Source of the DNA: Polyodon spathula
Lineage: Eukaryota; Chordata; Actinopteri; Acipenseriformes; Polyodontidae
DNA: 64,000 nucleotides
Assembly (NCBI RefSeq): GCF_017654505.1
Contig: NC_054534.1
Location: forward strand, 47,147,288-47,211,287
Direction of reading: 5' to 3'
A model generated the notes under the pieces. The model saw only the letters and a list, made by a program, of their open reading frames with translations, did not search any database and was not told the DNA's origin. Position numbers and translations under genes: made by a program. This document shows positions 1 through 13,376 of the stretch, one piece after another. Every line of letters begins with the position of its first letter. Position 1 is the first letter of the stretch.

Positions 1-441
1 TCAGCAGAGCGGGACTGTATGGTAAATGGATACTACAGCTGCCAGTCTCGGCTCTAACCAAGGAGTTTAAGTGCACCAAGGTTTGATTGGAAATGACACT
101 GATAGTCACACGACCAAATGTGTGAGGGAAGCAGCACCTCTGTTAAACTGGAAGAAAGTGGGCGGCAAAGGCTGCCCTTTGTATCAGTGATATCATGGGG
201 AAGTACAGCATGGAAAAGCAGGCCTTGGTCTGAGTTCAGCTCCTCCTACAAGGCACAAAGGAAGGTCAACAGAGGAAGCTAGTAGTCAACAAGGTGCAAA
301 AACAAGAGGAACAGATGAGGTACGTAAAGGCAGTTTCCCAGGCCAAGCAGGGAGAATGGATGACACTGGAGACTGTGGAACAACTCAAGATCTAGGGACA
401 ATGGAACATTGCAGGATCAGTTTCCTCATCAGGTCAACATA

Positions 442-1011
442 TGATGAAACTTAATCTATGGGTAGAAGAGGATATTTAGTGTCCTTTTTGTCCATTGCCA
501 GACACATTTTGACAGGATGTAAAGTTGCTCTTAGCCAAGGACAGTTTACTTGGCATCATGACCACGTGCTGCAATGTTTGGGCTTAGCATTGGAAGACAA
601 GTGCAGCATGACCAACACGTTGCCTCTAATGCCAGCAATATATGACACAAGAAGAACAACATTCCTCTGTCCAGGGGAGCAACTTCCATGAAAAGATATT
701 AAAACCAAAATGTGTCTATAACAACTGGAAGCTGCTAGAGACTGCAACATGCTGGCAGATATCTGACAAAGGCTTATTTTCCCACCTGTGATTGCCACCA
801 CTAACCTTCGAGCTAATATTGTCTTGTGGTCTGGATCAGCATGCCTTGTTCATCTTGTAGAGTTAACAGTGCCATGGGAGGATGCTGTGGATGAGACATA
901 CGAAAGGAAGAAACTTCAGTATTCTCAACTAGCTGTTGAAGTGGAACAGCGAGGCTGGTGAGTCCAGGTTTACCCAGTGGAGATGGGTTGTGGAGGATTT
1001 GTTAGAATAAA
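442..1011 (+). pseudogene. C-terminal remnant of a REL-endonuclease-type non-LTR retroelement
   Basis: Broken frames carry a CPFC pair (about 480-491), then HILTGCKVALSQG and WHHDHVLQCL, i.e. a C-x2-C...H...C zinc knuckle. After a gap come NIVLWSG (near 815), VELTVPWEDAVDETYERK (about 860-910) and VYPVEMGCGGFV (near 970-1005). This order, zinc knuckle then a restriction-endonuclease-like core with a conserved ELTVPWE block, resembles the C-terminal end of R2/NeSL-type retroelement proteins as I remember them. The family is an inference from motif pattern. At least one frameshift and one stop make it nonfunctional. It lies in a melk intron. No reverse transcriptase is visible in bases 1-440, which I could not assign. 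Confidence 0.5.
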
Positions 1012-1264
1012 AACAAAACACAGTGGGGGGAAAAACTGCTACAAAACAAAAGGTGGCCACGCTCGGTCCCATGTCAGTAACCATAAACTAAAATGCATAA
1101 ACTAAATCCCCGAAATGAATCCCTTTTCTATAGTATTTTATCCCAGTCTATACACAATTATACCCCTGTAGCGCACCCTGGTAGAACCCATATATGCTTA
1201 TTCACCTCCAGGCATGCAGAAGACAACAAACAAAAAAAGATCCAAGAAACTGGCTTTTCAGCCT

Positions 1265-1295
<31 letters not shown>

Positions 1296-2373
1296 GCATG
1301 TGACCAGGGTTAATTGATACTCAATTAGTCAATTAACACCCGGCCACCTGCTGCACATCAAGGTTCAATTAGGCAGGGAGGAAAGTCTAATCGCCCAGCC
1401 TTGCCATAGCAAGCACATTATTTTACAAAAAATAATTTTATTTTTAAACCAAACAAAACCATATTTTCTTTACAAGTCCCACCAAATATACATTATTTTT
1501 GTCAATTACAGAACTGACAGTTGTTTGCACAATTTCTATGAATTTAACACTGAAATATTTATTATATCTAAGTTAAAAAATGCGTTATTTTGCAGAGACG
1601 GCACAAAGGTACTCTAACTCAGGTGCATAGTGTTTTTTTAAATTAGGTAAATGGCAATACGTCTGTAAAAGAGATGATGCTTTAAAAACACAATAAACTG
1701 AGAAATATCCAAAACACACTGGGCCCACGTTTCACCAGCAAGATGTAACATACTGGTTAAGAATGGTCATAAACCAAAGCCGTAATAAAAGCAAAAGGGA
1801 GACAAGTACTAATGCAGAGTCATGAATGAATACTTTAAATGAAACAAGTTTGTTTTTTGAAAACAATTATATTTTTAAATTACTAGAAATTGTGTTTTAT
1901 TAGAAAGTGTTTACTAAATGCTTGTCCTTAATCGGTTACCTTGAATCATGGTATAATGTGTAGGACGCCAATATTTTTGTCTGCGACTGTGTGCAATAAA
2001 ATGAATTTGCTTTGTGTAACTTATTTCATTAGTTATTTACCAGATGAATGTGCAGTGCTGTATATTGCAGAATTTAGGGAGAAGTCATATTTTGCAAGAA
2101 ATATATTTTCAAAACAAACAAGCTTGTAATCCACATTTAAACAAATGATGCAACCTTGTGAATTTTAATTCTAAATTGAGGTTACTACTCTTTCAGGGCC
2201 AATTTTGAAATGCAAAAGGTTCATGTTATTTTGGTAAATGTAATAATAATTCATACACAACTTTTACCTCTGAATGTATTATGAAATATATGGATGCTAC
2301 CATATTGATTTAGATTATGCATGTTATTGTTTGTGTTGATTTTGGTTCTAACTTATTTTAAATTTTTTACCAG
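1012..2373. other. melk intron; poly-T tract and possible LTR fragment
   Basis: No gene is seen. A pure T run lies at about 1268-1295. The flanking stretch around 1160-1425 has a composition like the LTR-like segment at 42.7-43.1 kb (a TTAATTGA/AATTAG-rich core next to CGGCCACCTGC), so it may be a piece of an old LTR. That is a weak call. The remainder is AT-rich intron ending in the pyrimidine tract and CAG acceptor of the first melk exon in this window. Confidence 0.3.
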
Positions 2374-2511
2374 TCTAAAAAAACACTGAACTTTGTTGAT
2401 GAACCAGACAGCATGGAAGTTCCGCTAGTGTTTTGCTCCATGGAGTTTCCTGATGAAAATCATTTTATAAAGGACTCCGTCTTTATGCCTTTGACTCCAA
2501 GACAGCAACAG
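2374..2511 (+). CDS. melk: melk, first exon in window (46 codons, phase 0 to 0)
   Basis: Acceptor TTTTTTACCAG precedes the exon and donor GTTAGT follows it. It encodes 46 residues, starting SKKTLNFVDEPDSMEV and ending FMPLTPRQQQ. MELK is a Ser/Thr kinase of the AMPK-related family with an N-terminal kinase and UBA region, a TP-rich regulatory middle and a C-terminal KA1 domain. This exon falls in the middle region; LTP is a candidate proline-directed phosphorylation site. The gene call rests mainly on the KA1-coding exons at 36.7-37.4 kb, which match the C-terminus of vertebrate MELK as I recall it. Phase fits the next exon at 20922 exactly, so no exon need be missing between them. The 5' part of the gene lies outside the window. 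Confidence 0.85.
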
Positions 2512-3218
2512 GTTAGTTCAAAGAACAAGTGCTGAGGGGAATATTGTGTGGCATTATATAAGTATATACGTATGTTTTACATCAATAGCTCATACAATAG
2601 TCTAGCTTCACTATAACGAACAAACTTAACGATTTCAAGCAGCAAGAACCATTTTATTCAAGGGAAATTAGCCCTATTAGAACAATTACTTATACAGAAT
2701 CTACCCGGATAAAATGATCTTGGTAGTGACTGACACTAGCTTTCTCCAGTGTGAATGTGTTATTCTCTCAGTGAAAGCAAAGACCTTGGTAGGCTAATTC
2801 GAAGATAAGGCTGATTCATAGATAACCTATTGTAGTGCGAATCATGTGTGACGTATGCAACCGTTACAATCTTAACACGAACTGCAACCATGGCAACAGG
2901 CATGAGGAGGAAACAAAATTGAAACAGCAAAAATATGAAGTAATCAACGCTGGGTGTATTTTTCATGAGAAAGGGCATGCAATTGGTGTATGCAGCATAA
3001 GTGTACTTTTTATATTTTTATTTACTGTTTTCTTTTAAATGTACAGTTCAAATGTTGATCAATGTGAAGTTGTCTTGAAATAACTACTGTATACTGTATA
3101 AAGATGTTCAATTTGGGCATTTCTTCATTATTCTGATACAGCAAATTGCCAAACCCTATTGTAGTGAACAACCTTATATAACAAACATTTCGCGAGGTCC
3201 CGGGGGGGTTGTTATGAC

Positions 3219-4915
<1,697 letters not shown>

Positions 4916-4949
<34 letters not shown>
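4916..4949. repeat. (TG)n spacer between two Tc1 transposons
   Basis: 34 bases of TA-(TG)n-TA separate the right end of transposon A from the left end of transposon B. It contains the TA target copies of both. Confidence 0.9.
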
Positions 4950-6592
4950 CAGTGGCTTGCGAAAGTATTGACCCCCCTTGGCGTTTTTCCTATTTTGTTG
5001 CCTTACAACCTGGAATTAAAATTGATTTTTTGGGGGTTTGTATCATTTGATTTACACAACATGCCTACCACTTTGAAGATGCAAAATATTTTTTATTGTG
5101 AAACAAATAAGAAATAAGACAAAAAAAACAGAAAACTTGAGCGTGCATAAGTATTCACCCCCCCAAAGTCAATACTTTGTAGAGCCACCTTTTGCAGCAA
5201 TTACAGCTGCAAGTCTCTTGGAGTGTATGTATCTGTATCTATAAGCTTGGCACATCTAGCCACTGGGATTTTTGCCCATTCTTCAAGGCAAAACTGCTCC
5301 AGCTCCTTCAAGTTGGATGGGTTCCGCTGGTGTACAGCAATCTTCAAGTCATACCACAGATTCTCAATTGGATTGTGGTCTGGGCTTTGACTAGGCCATT
5401 CCAAGACATTTAAATGTTTCCCTTTAAACCACTCGAGTGTTGCTTTAGCAGTATTCTTAGGGTCATTGTCCTGCTGGAAGGTGAACCTCTGTCCCAGTCT
5501 CAAATCTCTGGAAGACTGAAACAGGTTTCCCTCAAGAATTTCCCTGTATTCAGCGCCATCCATCATTCCTTCAATTCTGACCAGTTTCCCAGTCCCTGCC
5601 GATGAAAAACATCCCCACAACATGATGCTGCCACCACCATGCTTCACTGTGGGGATGGTGTTCTCGGGGTGATGAGAGGTGTTGGGTTTGCGCCAGACAT
5701 AGCGTTTTCCTTGATGGCCAAAAAGCTCAATTTTAGTCTCATCTGACCAGAGTACCTTCTTCCATATGTTTGGGGAGTCTCCCATATGCCTTTTGGCGAA
5801 CACCAAACCTGTTTGCTTATTTTTTTCTTTAAGCAATGGCTTTTTTCTGGCCACTCTTCCGTAAAGCCCAGCTCTGTGGAGTGTACGGCTTAAAGTGGTC
5901 CTATGGCCAGATACTCCAATCTCCGCTGTGGAGCTTTGCAGCTCCTTCATGGTTATCTTTGGTCTCTTTGTTGCCTCTGTGATTAATGCCCTCCTTGCCT
6001 GGTCCGTCAGTTTTGGTGGGCGGCCCTCTCTTGCCAGGTTTGTTGTGGTGCCATATTCTTTCCATTTTTTAATAATGGCTTTAATCGTGCTCCGTGGGAT
6101 GTTCAAAGTTTCTGATATTTTTTTATAACCCAACCCTGATCTGTACTTCTCCACAACTTTGTCCCTGACCTGTTTGGATAGCTCATTGGTCTTCATGGTG
6201 CTGCTTGCTTGGTGGTGCCCCTTGCTTAGTGGTGTTGCAGACTCTGGGGCCTTTCAGAACAGGTGTATATATACTGAGACCATGTGACACTTAGATTGCA
6301 CACAGGTGGACTTTATTTAACTAATTATGTGACTTCTGAAGGTAATTGGTTTCACCAGATCTTATTTAGAGGCTTAATAGCAAAGGGGGTGAATACATAT
6401 GCACGCACCACTTTTCCGTTATTTATTTTTTAGAATTTTTTGAAACAAGTTATTTTTTTCATTTCACTTCACCAATTTGGACTATTTTGTGTATGTCCAT
6501 TACATGAAATCCAAATAAAAATCAATTTTAATTCCAGGTTGTAAGGCAACAAAATAGGAAAAATGCCAAGGGGGGTCAATACTTTCGCAAGC

Positions 6593-6597
<5 letters not shown>
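4950..6597 (-). mobile_element. Tc1-like transposon B, 1648 bp
   Basis: The left end starts CAGTGGCTTGCGAAAGTATT; the right end reads the inverse with its last base mutated (CACTA instead of CACTG). TA flanks both sides (4948-4949, 6598-6599). This is a different family from transposon A: the termini read ...GACCCCCCTTGGCG. The element holds a nearly full-length transposase frame on the minus strand, so it is the youngest-looking DNA transposon in the window. It is followed by about 90 bases of (TA)n. Confidence 0.93.
5201..6196 (-). CDS. Tc1 transposase, 331 aa, almost intact (element B)
   Basis: One open frame from MKTNELSKQVRDKVVEKY, with paired helix-turn-helix domains (about residues 1-110), a GRPPKL linker, WSDETKIELFG (first catalytic Asp), [34 protein letters not shown] (second Asp) and SPDHNPIENLW (Glu), giving DD34E. 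The last 12 or so residues (IDTDTYTPRDLQL) are off-frame. The family's usual ending, VIAAKGGSTKY, is still readable in another frame down to about 5169, so a small insertion near 5230 shifted the C-terminus. The start was chosen for the conserved MKT..LS...R motif shared with the other copies. All three catalytic acids are present, but activity is unknown. Confidence 0.9.
   Translation of the reverse strand: MKTNELSKQVRDKVVEKYRSGLGYKKISETLNIPRSTIKAIIKKWKEYGTTTNLAREGRPPKLTDQARRALITEATKRPKITMKELQSSTAEIGVSGHRTTLSRTLHRAGLYGRVARKKPLLKEKNKQTGLVFAKRHMGDSPNIWKKVLWSDETKIELFGHQGKRYVWRKPNTSHHPENTIPTVKHGGGSIMLWGCFSSAGTGKLVRIEGMMDGAEYREILEGNLFQSSRDLRLGQRFTFQQDNDPKNTAKATLEWFKGKHLNVLEWPSQSPDHNPIENLWYDLKIAVHQRNPSNLKELEQFCLEEWAKIPVARCAKLIDTDTYTPRDLQL

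Positions 6598-6686
<89 letters not shown>
6598..6686. repeat. (TA)n microsatellite beside transposon B
   Basis: About 90 bases of uninterrupted TA directly abut the right end of the Tc1. Repeated YI peptides here are not genes. Confidence 0.95.
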
Positions 6687-6688
<2 letters not shown>

Positions 6689-6823
6689 TTTAAAACTTTG
6701 ATGTGCTTCAAAAAAATTGTAAAAAACTACATTAAGGTAGTTGTTTGTGACAAAAAAAATTGGGATACTGAGGATACCTATGCAGCAATGCTTAGGTAGA
6801 GTATGTCTCGGTTTAAGATTGCT

Positions 6824-7490
6824 GTTCCCTTTCAAGTACAAAATGTAACCATTACCAAACTTGAGGAACTGGGCGGTGGACCTCTCGAGAGGCGGCCCCC
6901 ACAATTCAGAATGGTAACCTCATATTGGAGAAGTTTAGGTTCACGGAGATAGATCTCTTATGACTCAGGAATCCACCCATAGTCCCCACTGGTATTCCCT
7001 AATGGAGAGTGGTCACTTGGTCTGTATATATGTCCTGGCCCACAGATGGTCCAAGCTTTTCATCAGTGCTACTGCTTCCACTGTCCTTGAAAAAGATCAT
7101 GCAAGACCAGGCTCAGGCGCTTTTAGTAGCCCTGAAGTGGCCCAGGAGCTGAGTCTGTACACTGGCACAGCTGCTGTAGCTCCAGTCAGCTGTGGGAGTT
7201 TGCTGGCCTGTTGGGACCTGCTGAGTCAGGTGCCGGGCTCTCTTTTTATCCAGACTCTACAGTTCTGCAGCTCTAGGTCAGAGCACGCTTCCTGGCTGGA
7301 CAATTTAAGGGTGCTCGGAGGTTAAGACCCCTAGGAAGGATCTTGTCCCTGTCTGGCGGCTCAGTGTAGTCCTGGACGCATTTATAAGACTGCCACCAGA
7401 GTCCCTACATGCAGCAGAGCTGAAATTCCTGTCCTTGGACAATTTCCCTGCCTGCTATTACCTCCGGAAGCATTAACGAAATGGAAGCTT
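6824..7490 (+). mobile_element. DIRS-like retrotransposon remnant (left ITR joined to recombinase region)
   Basis: Starts with the left terminal motif GTTCCCTTTCAAGTAC, then AAAATGTAACCATTACC, shared with the DIRS copies at 22.2, 28.0, 38.3 and 62.1 kb. After about 40 bases it jumps to sequence corresponding to the RNase H to tyrosine recombinase junction. GARRLRPL, then SVVLDAF and LPPESLHAAELKFLSL, are readable across frameshifts near 7310-7440 and match the recombinase core-binding region of the other copies. Gag, RT and the catalytic recombinase domain are missing. Same strand as melk. Confidence 0.7.
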
Positions 7491-8215
7491 TCTCAATTGC
7501 GAAAGTCTGTTTGTTTTTATTTTGCAGAGGCCAGAACTAAGGTTACACTCTGCACTAATCCTTGTGGGTAAAAGTGTTCCGTCTGTAGAAGTAAAATTTT
7601 AGAGGGGTATATATTTATCGTGGAAAACTGTAAATGTTTTCGCATGTTTTTGTGACCTTTTTAGTGTATTCTTCTCCTGCTGAACTGTAACTCTGAGACC
7701 ATAGGCACCTAACCTGTAGAGCACAGGGGAGGCAAACTATTTTGCCACTACTTTTTTTGCTCAGTGTATACACACTATATAGTTTTATGCCTTTGCCTTT
7801 TTAAATGAAAAAAAATAAAAGGAACGACATTCAGAAGACTCTAAGTCCAGCATTAATAAAAATAAATAAATAAAACACACTGTAAACGAACATTGTTTTG
7901 ACCCATAGTCTGCACTGCACTATTTATAACCACTAAAGTTAACGATAACTTGTTTAGTTGAAGTTAATTTTCAGCTTTCATATTGAAGCTTTTTGTGTAG
8001 GCTAATACTTATTCAATCAAACCAAGTGGAAGTGTGCTTGGCACCATTTAAGATGTTTTTTCAAGTCAAGTAAGCTTGTTAGTGTATAAAAAAACGACAA
8101 TAGTGTCATTTTACTTTAAAGGCATGTTCCTGAAATCTTAAGGTAATTTTAAAATATGTTTGCTTCTACTCTTGCCATTGTTCAGCCCTTGTTAATGATA
8201 TAAAATAATGTACGG
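7491..8215. other. melk intron, no gene or element recognised
   Basis: AT-rich sequence with short A and T runs; no frame or terminal repeat was recognised on either strand. Confidence 0.5.
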
Positions 8216-10340
8216 GTAATTCCACGTCAACTCAACCAGAAAAGGGGAAATTTGTTGCCCAACAGTCTCAGATTTTGCTAGAAAAATTCACCTGGGGGTT
8301 TTTGGGCTCGCTGAGTTCAGACATGCAAATCTCTTTTTTTTTTTTTGTATTTCCCCTTCAAGTTGTGAACTGGCAAAGGTCAACAACGGGTCGAGTTGCC
8401 AGTGTCAAAGGGGTATTTGTATTGCTGTAAGAACTTTAGGGACCACTCTTCCAAATTTTGTTAAACGCTTTTGGTTTCAAGTCCCCCCACTGTCATTAAC
8501 CCCACTAAAATTTGAATTTTTGATATTTCTACCAAGTTTTGGCCGAAATAACTCAAGTGGGGTTGGGGTTGGGGGGGGCTCCAGAAAATCACCTAAACAT
8601 ATTTTTGGATAGATGCTGATGAGATCTACAAGAATCAAACAAAGCATTTTGTTATCTGCGGATTTTGCTTTTTTGAAGTTGCATTTGTTATTTGAGCATT
8701 GCTTATGGCCACTTTGGTGAGGCTAAAGTACCACGTAGACGTAACAGAACTTGTGATATTCTTCAATACTGCATTGTCTGGGGTTTGATCTACGGTAAAA
8801 TGTGACAGTGTGTGCTTCCAGTGGCACTAGCTTAGAGCTGAGGGGTTATGAATTGCGTGTGGAACTTAGATTTCTTTGTTACAGTGACACATTTGAAATG
8901 ACCAAAACCTCACTAAGGTGCGTTTTAAAAACTACAAACTGATAGAAAACGCAAAAAATAGATAATCTTGGCAAACTTTCGGTGTTGAAAAAATAATGGA
9001 AAATTAACTTTTTCAAAAAAACAGTTTACCCCACCGTTTTGCATATGCATGCCTTCTGCCATCTTGACAATGCAGCGTGGATGCCATGTTGTTTTGAACA
9101 CTACACTGTCCTGGAGCCATACAGAGTGGAAACAGGCACATCCTGAAGAAATAGGACTTGGCCCATTGTGGCAAGGTAGAGGCTCCCTGCCACTGAAGAC
9201 TTCAACTCCAAAGACTTTCAGGTGTGCCTGCCCAGGAGGCTTAATTGACTGATTTGGCCAGCATGAGAATGCAGCAAATGGCTTTCTCATGAATGGTTGG
9301 CCAATCAGGTAGGCACCACACCCTATCATTAACTTTTCTTTTGTTGGAGAGAAACCACAAGGAAAGAGAGGAAGAAACGGAGAGATCACCACTGGCTTCA
9401 GGGAATCGCACCACTTTGTACCCGATACACCAGGCAAGATAAAGGTCTCATTTACCAGTTAAAGTCTGGAATTCCTTGTGGTGACAGTGTTGAAAGGTGC
9501 AGTTGTCCAGTTGTTGGTGACTAGGTGAAGCTGTTGTATGACAACAAATTGTTCGCTGGAGGAGTTGAACGTCTGTGATGATGAAGCACAATTGAAGGTT
9601 ATGCATCCTGCTTGACTGAACACCTTCAAGTGACCCTTCCCTGACAACATGTTCTATGAAGGAAGAATATTGTGAAAAAAATCTTCCTCCCCATTCCAGT
9701 TTACTCCCGCAATAATTAAAAATGTGATGATTACTGAACTTTGATGTCTGGTTTCTATAGCAGTTGCTAACCAACCAGTAGGAGTAGATGTGAAATTCTA
9801 GTAACCCTGGAATTTGTTAACCCATCAAGTTATTTAAGTTTACCACAGTAATCCAGATTTTGTGTTTTCTGTCAGTTTGTAGTTTTTAAAACGTGAGGTT
9901 TTGGTAGTTTCGAATATGTCATTGTAACAAAGAAATCTACAAAGTTCCATACGCAAGTTCATAACCCCTCGGTTCCAAGCTAGTGCCATTAGAAGCACAC
10001 CCTGTCACTTTTCAGAAGGGTTAATGACAGTGGGGGTACTTGAAACCAAAAGTGTTTCAAAAAGTTTGGAAGGGTTGTCCCTGAGGGTAAAGGGTTAGGC
10101 TGAAGTTGGAATAAAACTCGTCACTTAACCTTTTCTGGCAACTTGCCAGAAGTGAGTTAGGTGCTCCTGGTATTTTTTTTTCTCGAGTTGAACGAGGTGA
10201 TGGTGGCGTCTGAGTTGAGCCCAGGGTGATTGTTCTGGTCAGGGTCACTTTCACTTTAGATTGACCTTTGCCAGGTCACAGCTCGAAGGAGAAAAAAAAA
10301 AAAAAAAAAAAAAAAGATTAGCCATCTGAACCATGTGTAA
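8216..10340. mobile_element. Foldback-type element with long inverted arms
   Basis: The left arm (about 8320-8960) and right arm (about 9850-10335) are diverged reverse complements. Landmarks are GTTTCAAGTCCCCCCACTGT (near 8476) against ACAGTGGGGGTACTTGAAAC (near 10027), GGCACTAGCTTAGAGCTGAG against TCGGTTCCAAGCTAGTGCC, and AAACTACAAACTGATAGAAA against TTTCTGTCAGTTTGTAGTTT. Each arm carries a poly-T/poly-A tract. The 0.9 kb centre has only one modest minus-strand frame (8925-9437) with no motif I recognise. Interpretation: a non-autonomous DNA transposon with arms of roughly 0.5-0.7 kb, or an inverted duplication. Exact ends and target duplication are not resolved. Confidence 0.7.
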
Positions 10341-12853
10341 AACTTGCCCAAATATTTAAAGTAAAAAATAAATATTTTAAAAACTAGCAAGAAATTACTT
10401 GGTTGCACTAGCAGCAGTTATTTTGTTATGGGTACACTTTGCCCTCTAACTTAATGGACCATATTTAGAAGCAAGCACAAAGGCAAAGACAATTTCTTAG
10501 AGCAATAAAACCATTTTAATGGTATAAAATAAGAAACAACTAGACTGGTCCTTCCTGCAACTAAGTTTATACTGTTAAATGTATACTGTTGTTGAAATTC
10601 TTTTATTCCGCAAAAAAGTATTTTGAACTGCCATACTTGGGGAATAATTATCTTCAAAAGAACAGTACTTTGCTTTTCTTTGTTTAACACTTTTTAATAA
10701 ACTTACATGTGGGAATTCCAGGTGCATCACTGTGCAGAGACACCATTGGTACTGGTTCTGTCATTTGGTGCTACTTGCTTGTATTTGTAATTAATGCATG
10801 CTCAGTAAGTATACAATGAACAATTTATGCTGAAATACCTGCCCAGTTTTGTAGGTTTGCAATTACTAAGACTAACTTCACAACAGCAAGGTTTGCTTGG
10901 TTTCTTAGAGCTTGTTAAATAAAATTTAAAAAAAAAATACATTTGCCTGTCTACGCTCTGCAGTTAGTCCTTCAGTTTGCCCCCCACTTTTTAACAAAGT
11001 TCGGCACCTATGATTGAGACACAAAATTCTCTGACATTTGTTAAGACACTGAATTGTTGTACTGCTTTTAAAATGAAACACTTTTACTGGTCCAGAGCTT
11101 ATCTATACTTCAAAGTGAGTATAATTTTAGCTTTTTCTTATGCAGTTAAATAAACTATTAATATAAAAATGAAAAAGATAGATACAATGATATGATTTCT
11201 CTGGGAGGTGGGAGGGTGAAGGTGTTATTTTTTTTATTTTATTGCTGTGGGGTTGATGGAGGGGGGACCATAAATGTGGAAAATGTACAGTGCAGTATGT
11301 TGACATGTTTCGTTTGATGTATGTGTACAACTATAATACTAAAGATAAAAAGGCGGTTTTTATTCTTGATTTTCAAGTTTTTAAAATAGTTATTAGTGAT
11401 AGCATAGCATAGGTGTGCACTTCATGAAGAAGTGAATACATACATAGTTATTGAAAAAAGTTTGTAATTTTACTTTGTAATTTCTGGGACTATTTTATAT
11501 TCCAGAATGTTCTGAATTTTATGTAATCGTTATTGAAACAAATTATGTTTATATCACTTGTGGGGTCATTCCTTTATGTGTAGCACCATGTTTTGGGACC
11601 TGAAACAATGAAATGGGGGAGTAGGAGGATAGATTGTTATTGGGGAAACCTTTTTTTATTATTATTATAATTATTTATATTTCTTTTTAAACTTTTAACT
11701 TAACTTTTTTTTTTCTGCCAGTTTACCTTTTTACATTTTACCATGTTCGGAATTCTGTAAACAGTAAAATAATATTCAACTTCTGAGCTTAGCAGTCTAA
11801 ATCCTGCCTGGAAAGGGTAAAGTGCATAAACTTGCTAAGACACTAGTGATACTAAAACAGTAACTTGATGTGTGTACTCACTTGTCTGTTGCTGCATTCT
11901 GCTGAATGGTTGATCTATGCAGCTAATGACTGCAGTGAACTCAGCATGTTTATTTTAGATATTTTGCAAATGTTGTGTATGGAATTGGTGACTGCACCTG
12001 TAATTGTATTCAGTTATAGTATGGGAAATGGCATGCAGCAGCTCGAATACTCTCAGTGAAGTCCTGATCTGACAGCAAAAACAAGTTTGTTTCAGTGAGC
12101 TTGTTCTGTTAAACTGCCATTTAAAAATATTTTTTTAATGATTTAGCGATACCTTTAAACCTTTGCAGATTGAAAATCCTATGTTTTTGAGGGCCGACTG
12201 ACATCACTTGACATTAGGGCTTGTATCAGCTAAATTATCCACCTTAAGTATACAGTATACTATACATTTCTAAACAGCTGAGGATCATTAACAAAACAAT
12301 GTTTTCTCTATGAGATTAAGTGTGTTGATTTTACACAATTGTTTGACAGGTGCGTATTTTAGCTTTCTGAGACGTGATTGAGAGGGTTTTAGTCTATTAT
12401 GTTAGTTAGTGTATTTAACCATTTAAAACATTTAGTGTAATACTTTTTACAATAGTTGACTGTCTGTAGAACCTGTAAATACCAAGGAGAACACTCTCAT
12501 ATTAGGTATAATCTGAATTTACCGAACTGGAAAGTAAAAACAAAAGTAAATACCCACAAAATGTTTTTTTCTTTTTTTAAATGCTTCGAATATGTTTAAT
12601 TCATAACAAATAACATCAGTATACTTGTAGAATACTGCAAGTAACACAAAACATTACAAAAATAACTAATTTTGGATTTACAGTACTATGAGTGTTCAGT
12701 GTATATGCACACACACAACACAAAACAAGCCAGGGCTTGAAGTTCATTTTTATGTGCTGGGGTATTTCCTCCCTATGCTGTAGCCAATGGGGGGTGGTGG
12801 GGATACCAAAATTTTAGGGGGGAATGGCAAAAATGCACTTTTGCATATAAAAA

Positions 12854-12856
<3 letters not shown>
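10341..12856. other. melk intron, no gene or element recognised
   Basis: AT-rich unique-looking intron with short homopolymer runs. Frames are short and show no conserved motif. Confidence 0.5.

Positions 12857-12913
<57 letters not shown>
12857..12913. repeat. (TA)n microsatellite
   Basis: About 57 bases of TA dinucleotides. Confidence 0.95.
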
Positions 12914-12915
<2 letters not shown>

Positions 12916-13376
12916 CATAAATCAGCATTCACACTGGTATTGGTTTAAAATATGCTGCCTTCAGGAGACCTAACAGCTGTTCATCACTGAGACAGTGCAC
13001 TCTCCATTGATTTTGCCATTGCCTGACGTGAAGTTTTTGCAAAGAACAGAAGGTGCTTTTCTTTTAAACCAGCGCTCCATTTTTTTTTTTTTTTTTTTTT
13101 TTATTTTCTTTTTTTTTTTACTCTTTACACGCTTTCCTATTTGCCTGTTTCACTACTGTACTACTGTATGTTTACTACTGGATATTTGCACTGCATGCAT
13201 GTAACATATCAAATGAAAGGCCACAAAATTCTTTCATAGTATTTAATTTGCCACAGGATAAGGCATACTAGGCATACTATATGTGGTACAGATGAGAATA
13301 TATGTAAAAATATAAAAAACACTTTTCCAAAAAAAAGTCACGTTTGGTCACATATATACACACACAAACACACACA
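12914..13376. other. Intron with T-rich tract and (CA)n leading into a Tc1
   Basis: Contains a T-rich tract at about 13081-13120. It ends in a (CA)n run that merges with the CAGTG terminus of transposon C. No gene is seen. Confidence 0.6.

Noticed and set aside
8925..9437. 170-codon minus-strand frame as a host gene
   Set aside because: It lies across the centre and left arm of a foldback element, has no recognisable domain and no splice or start context.
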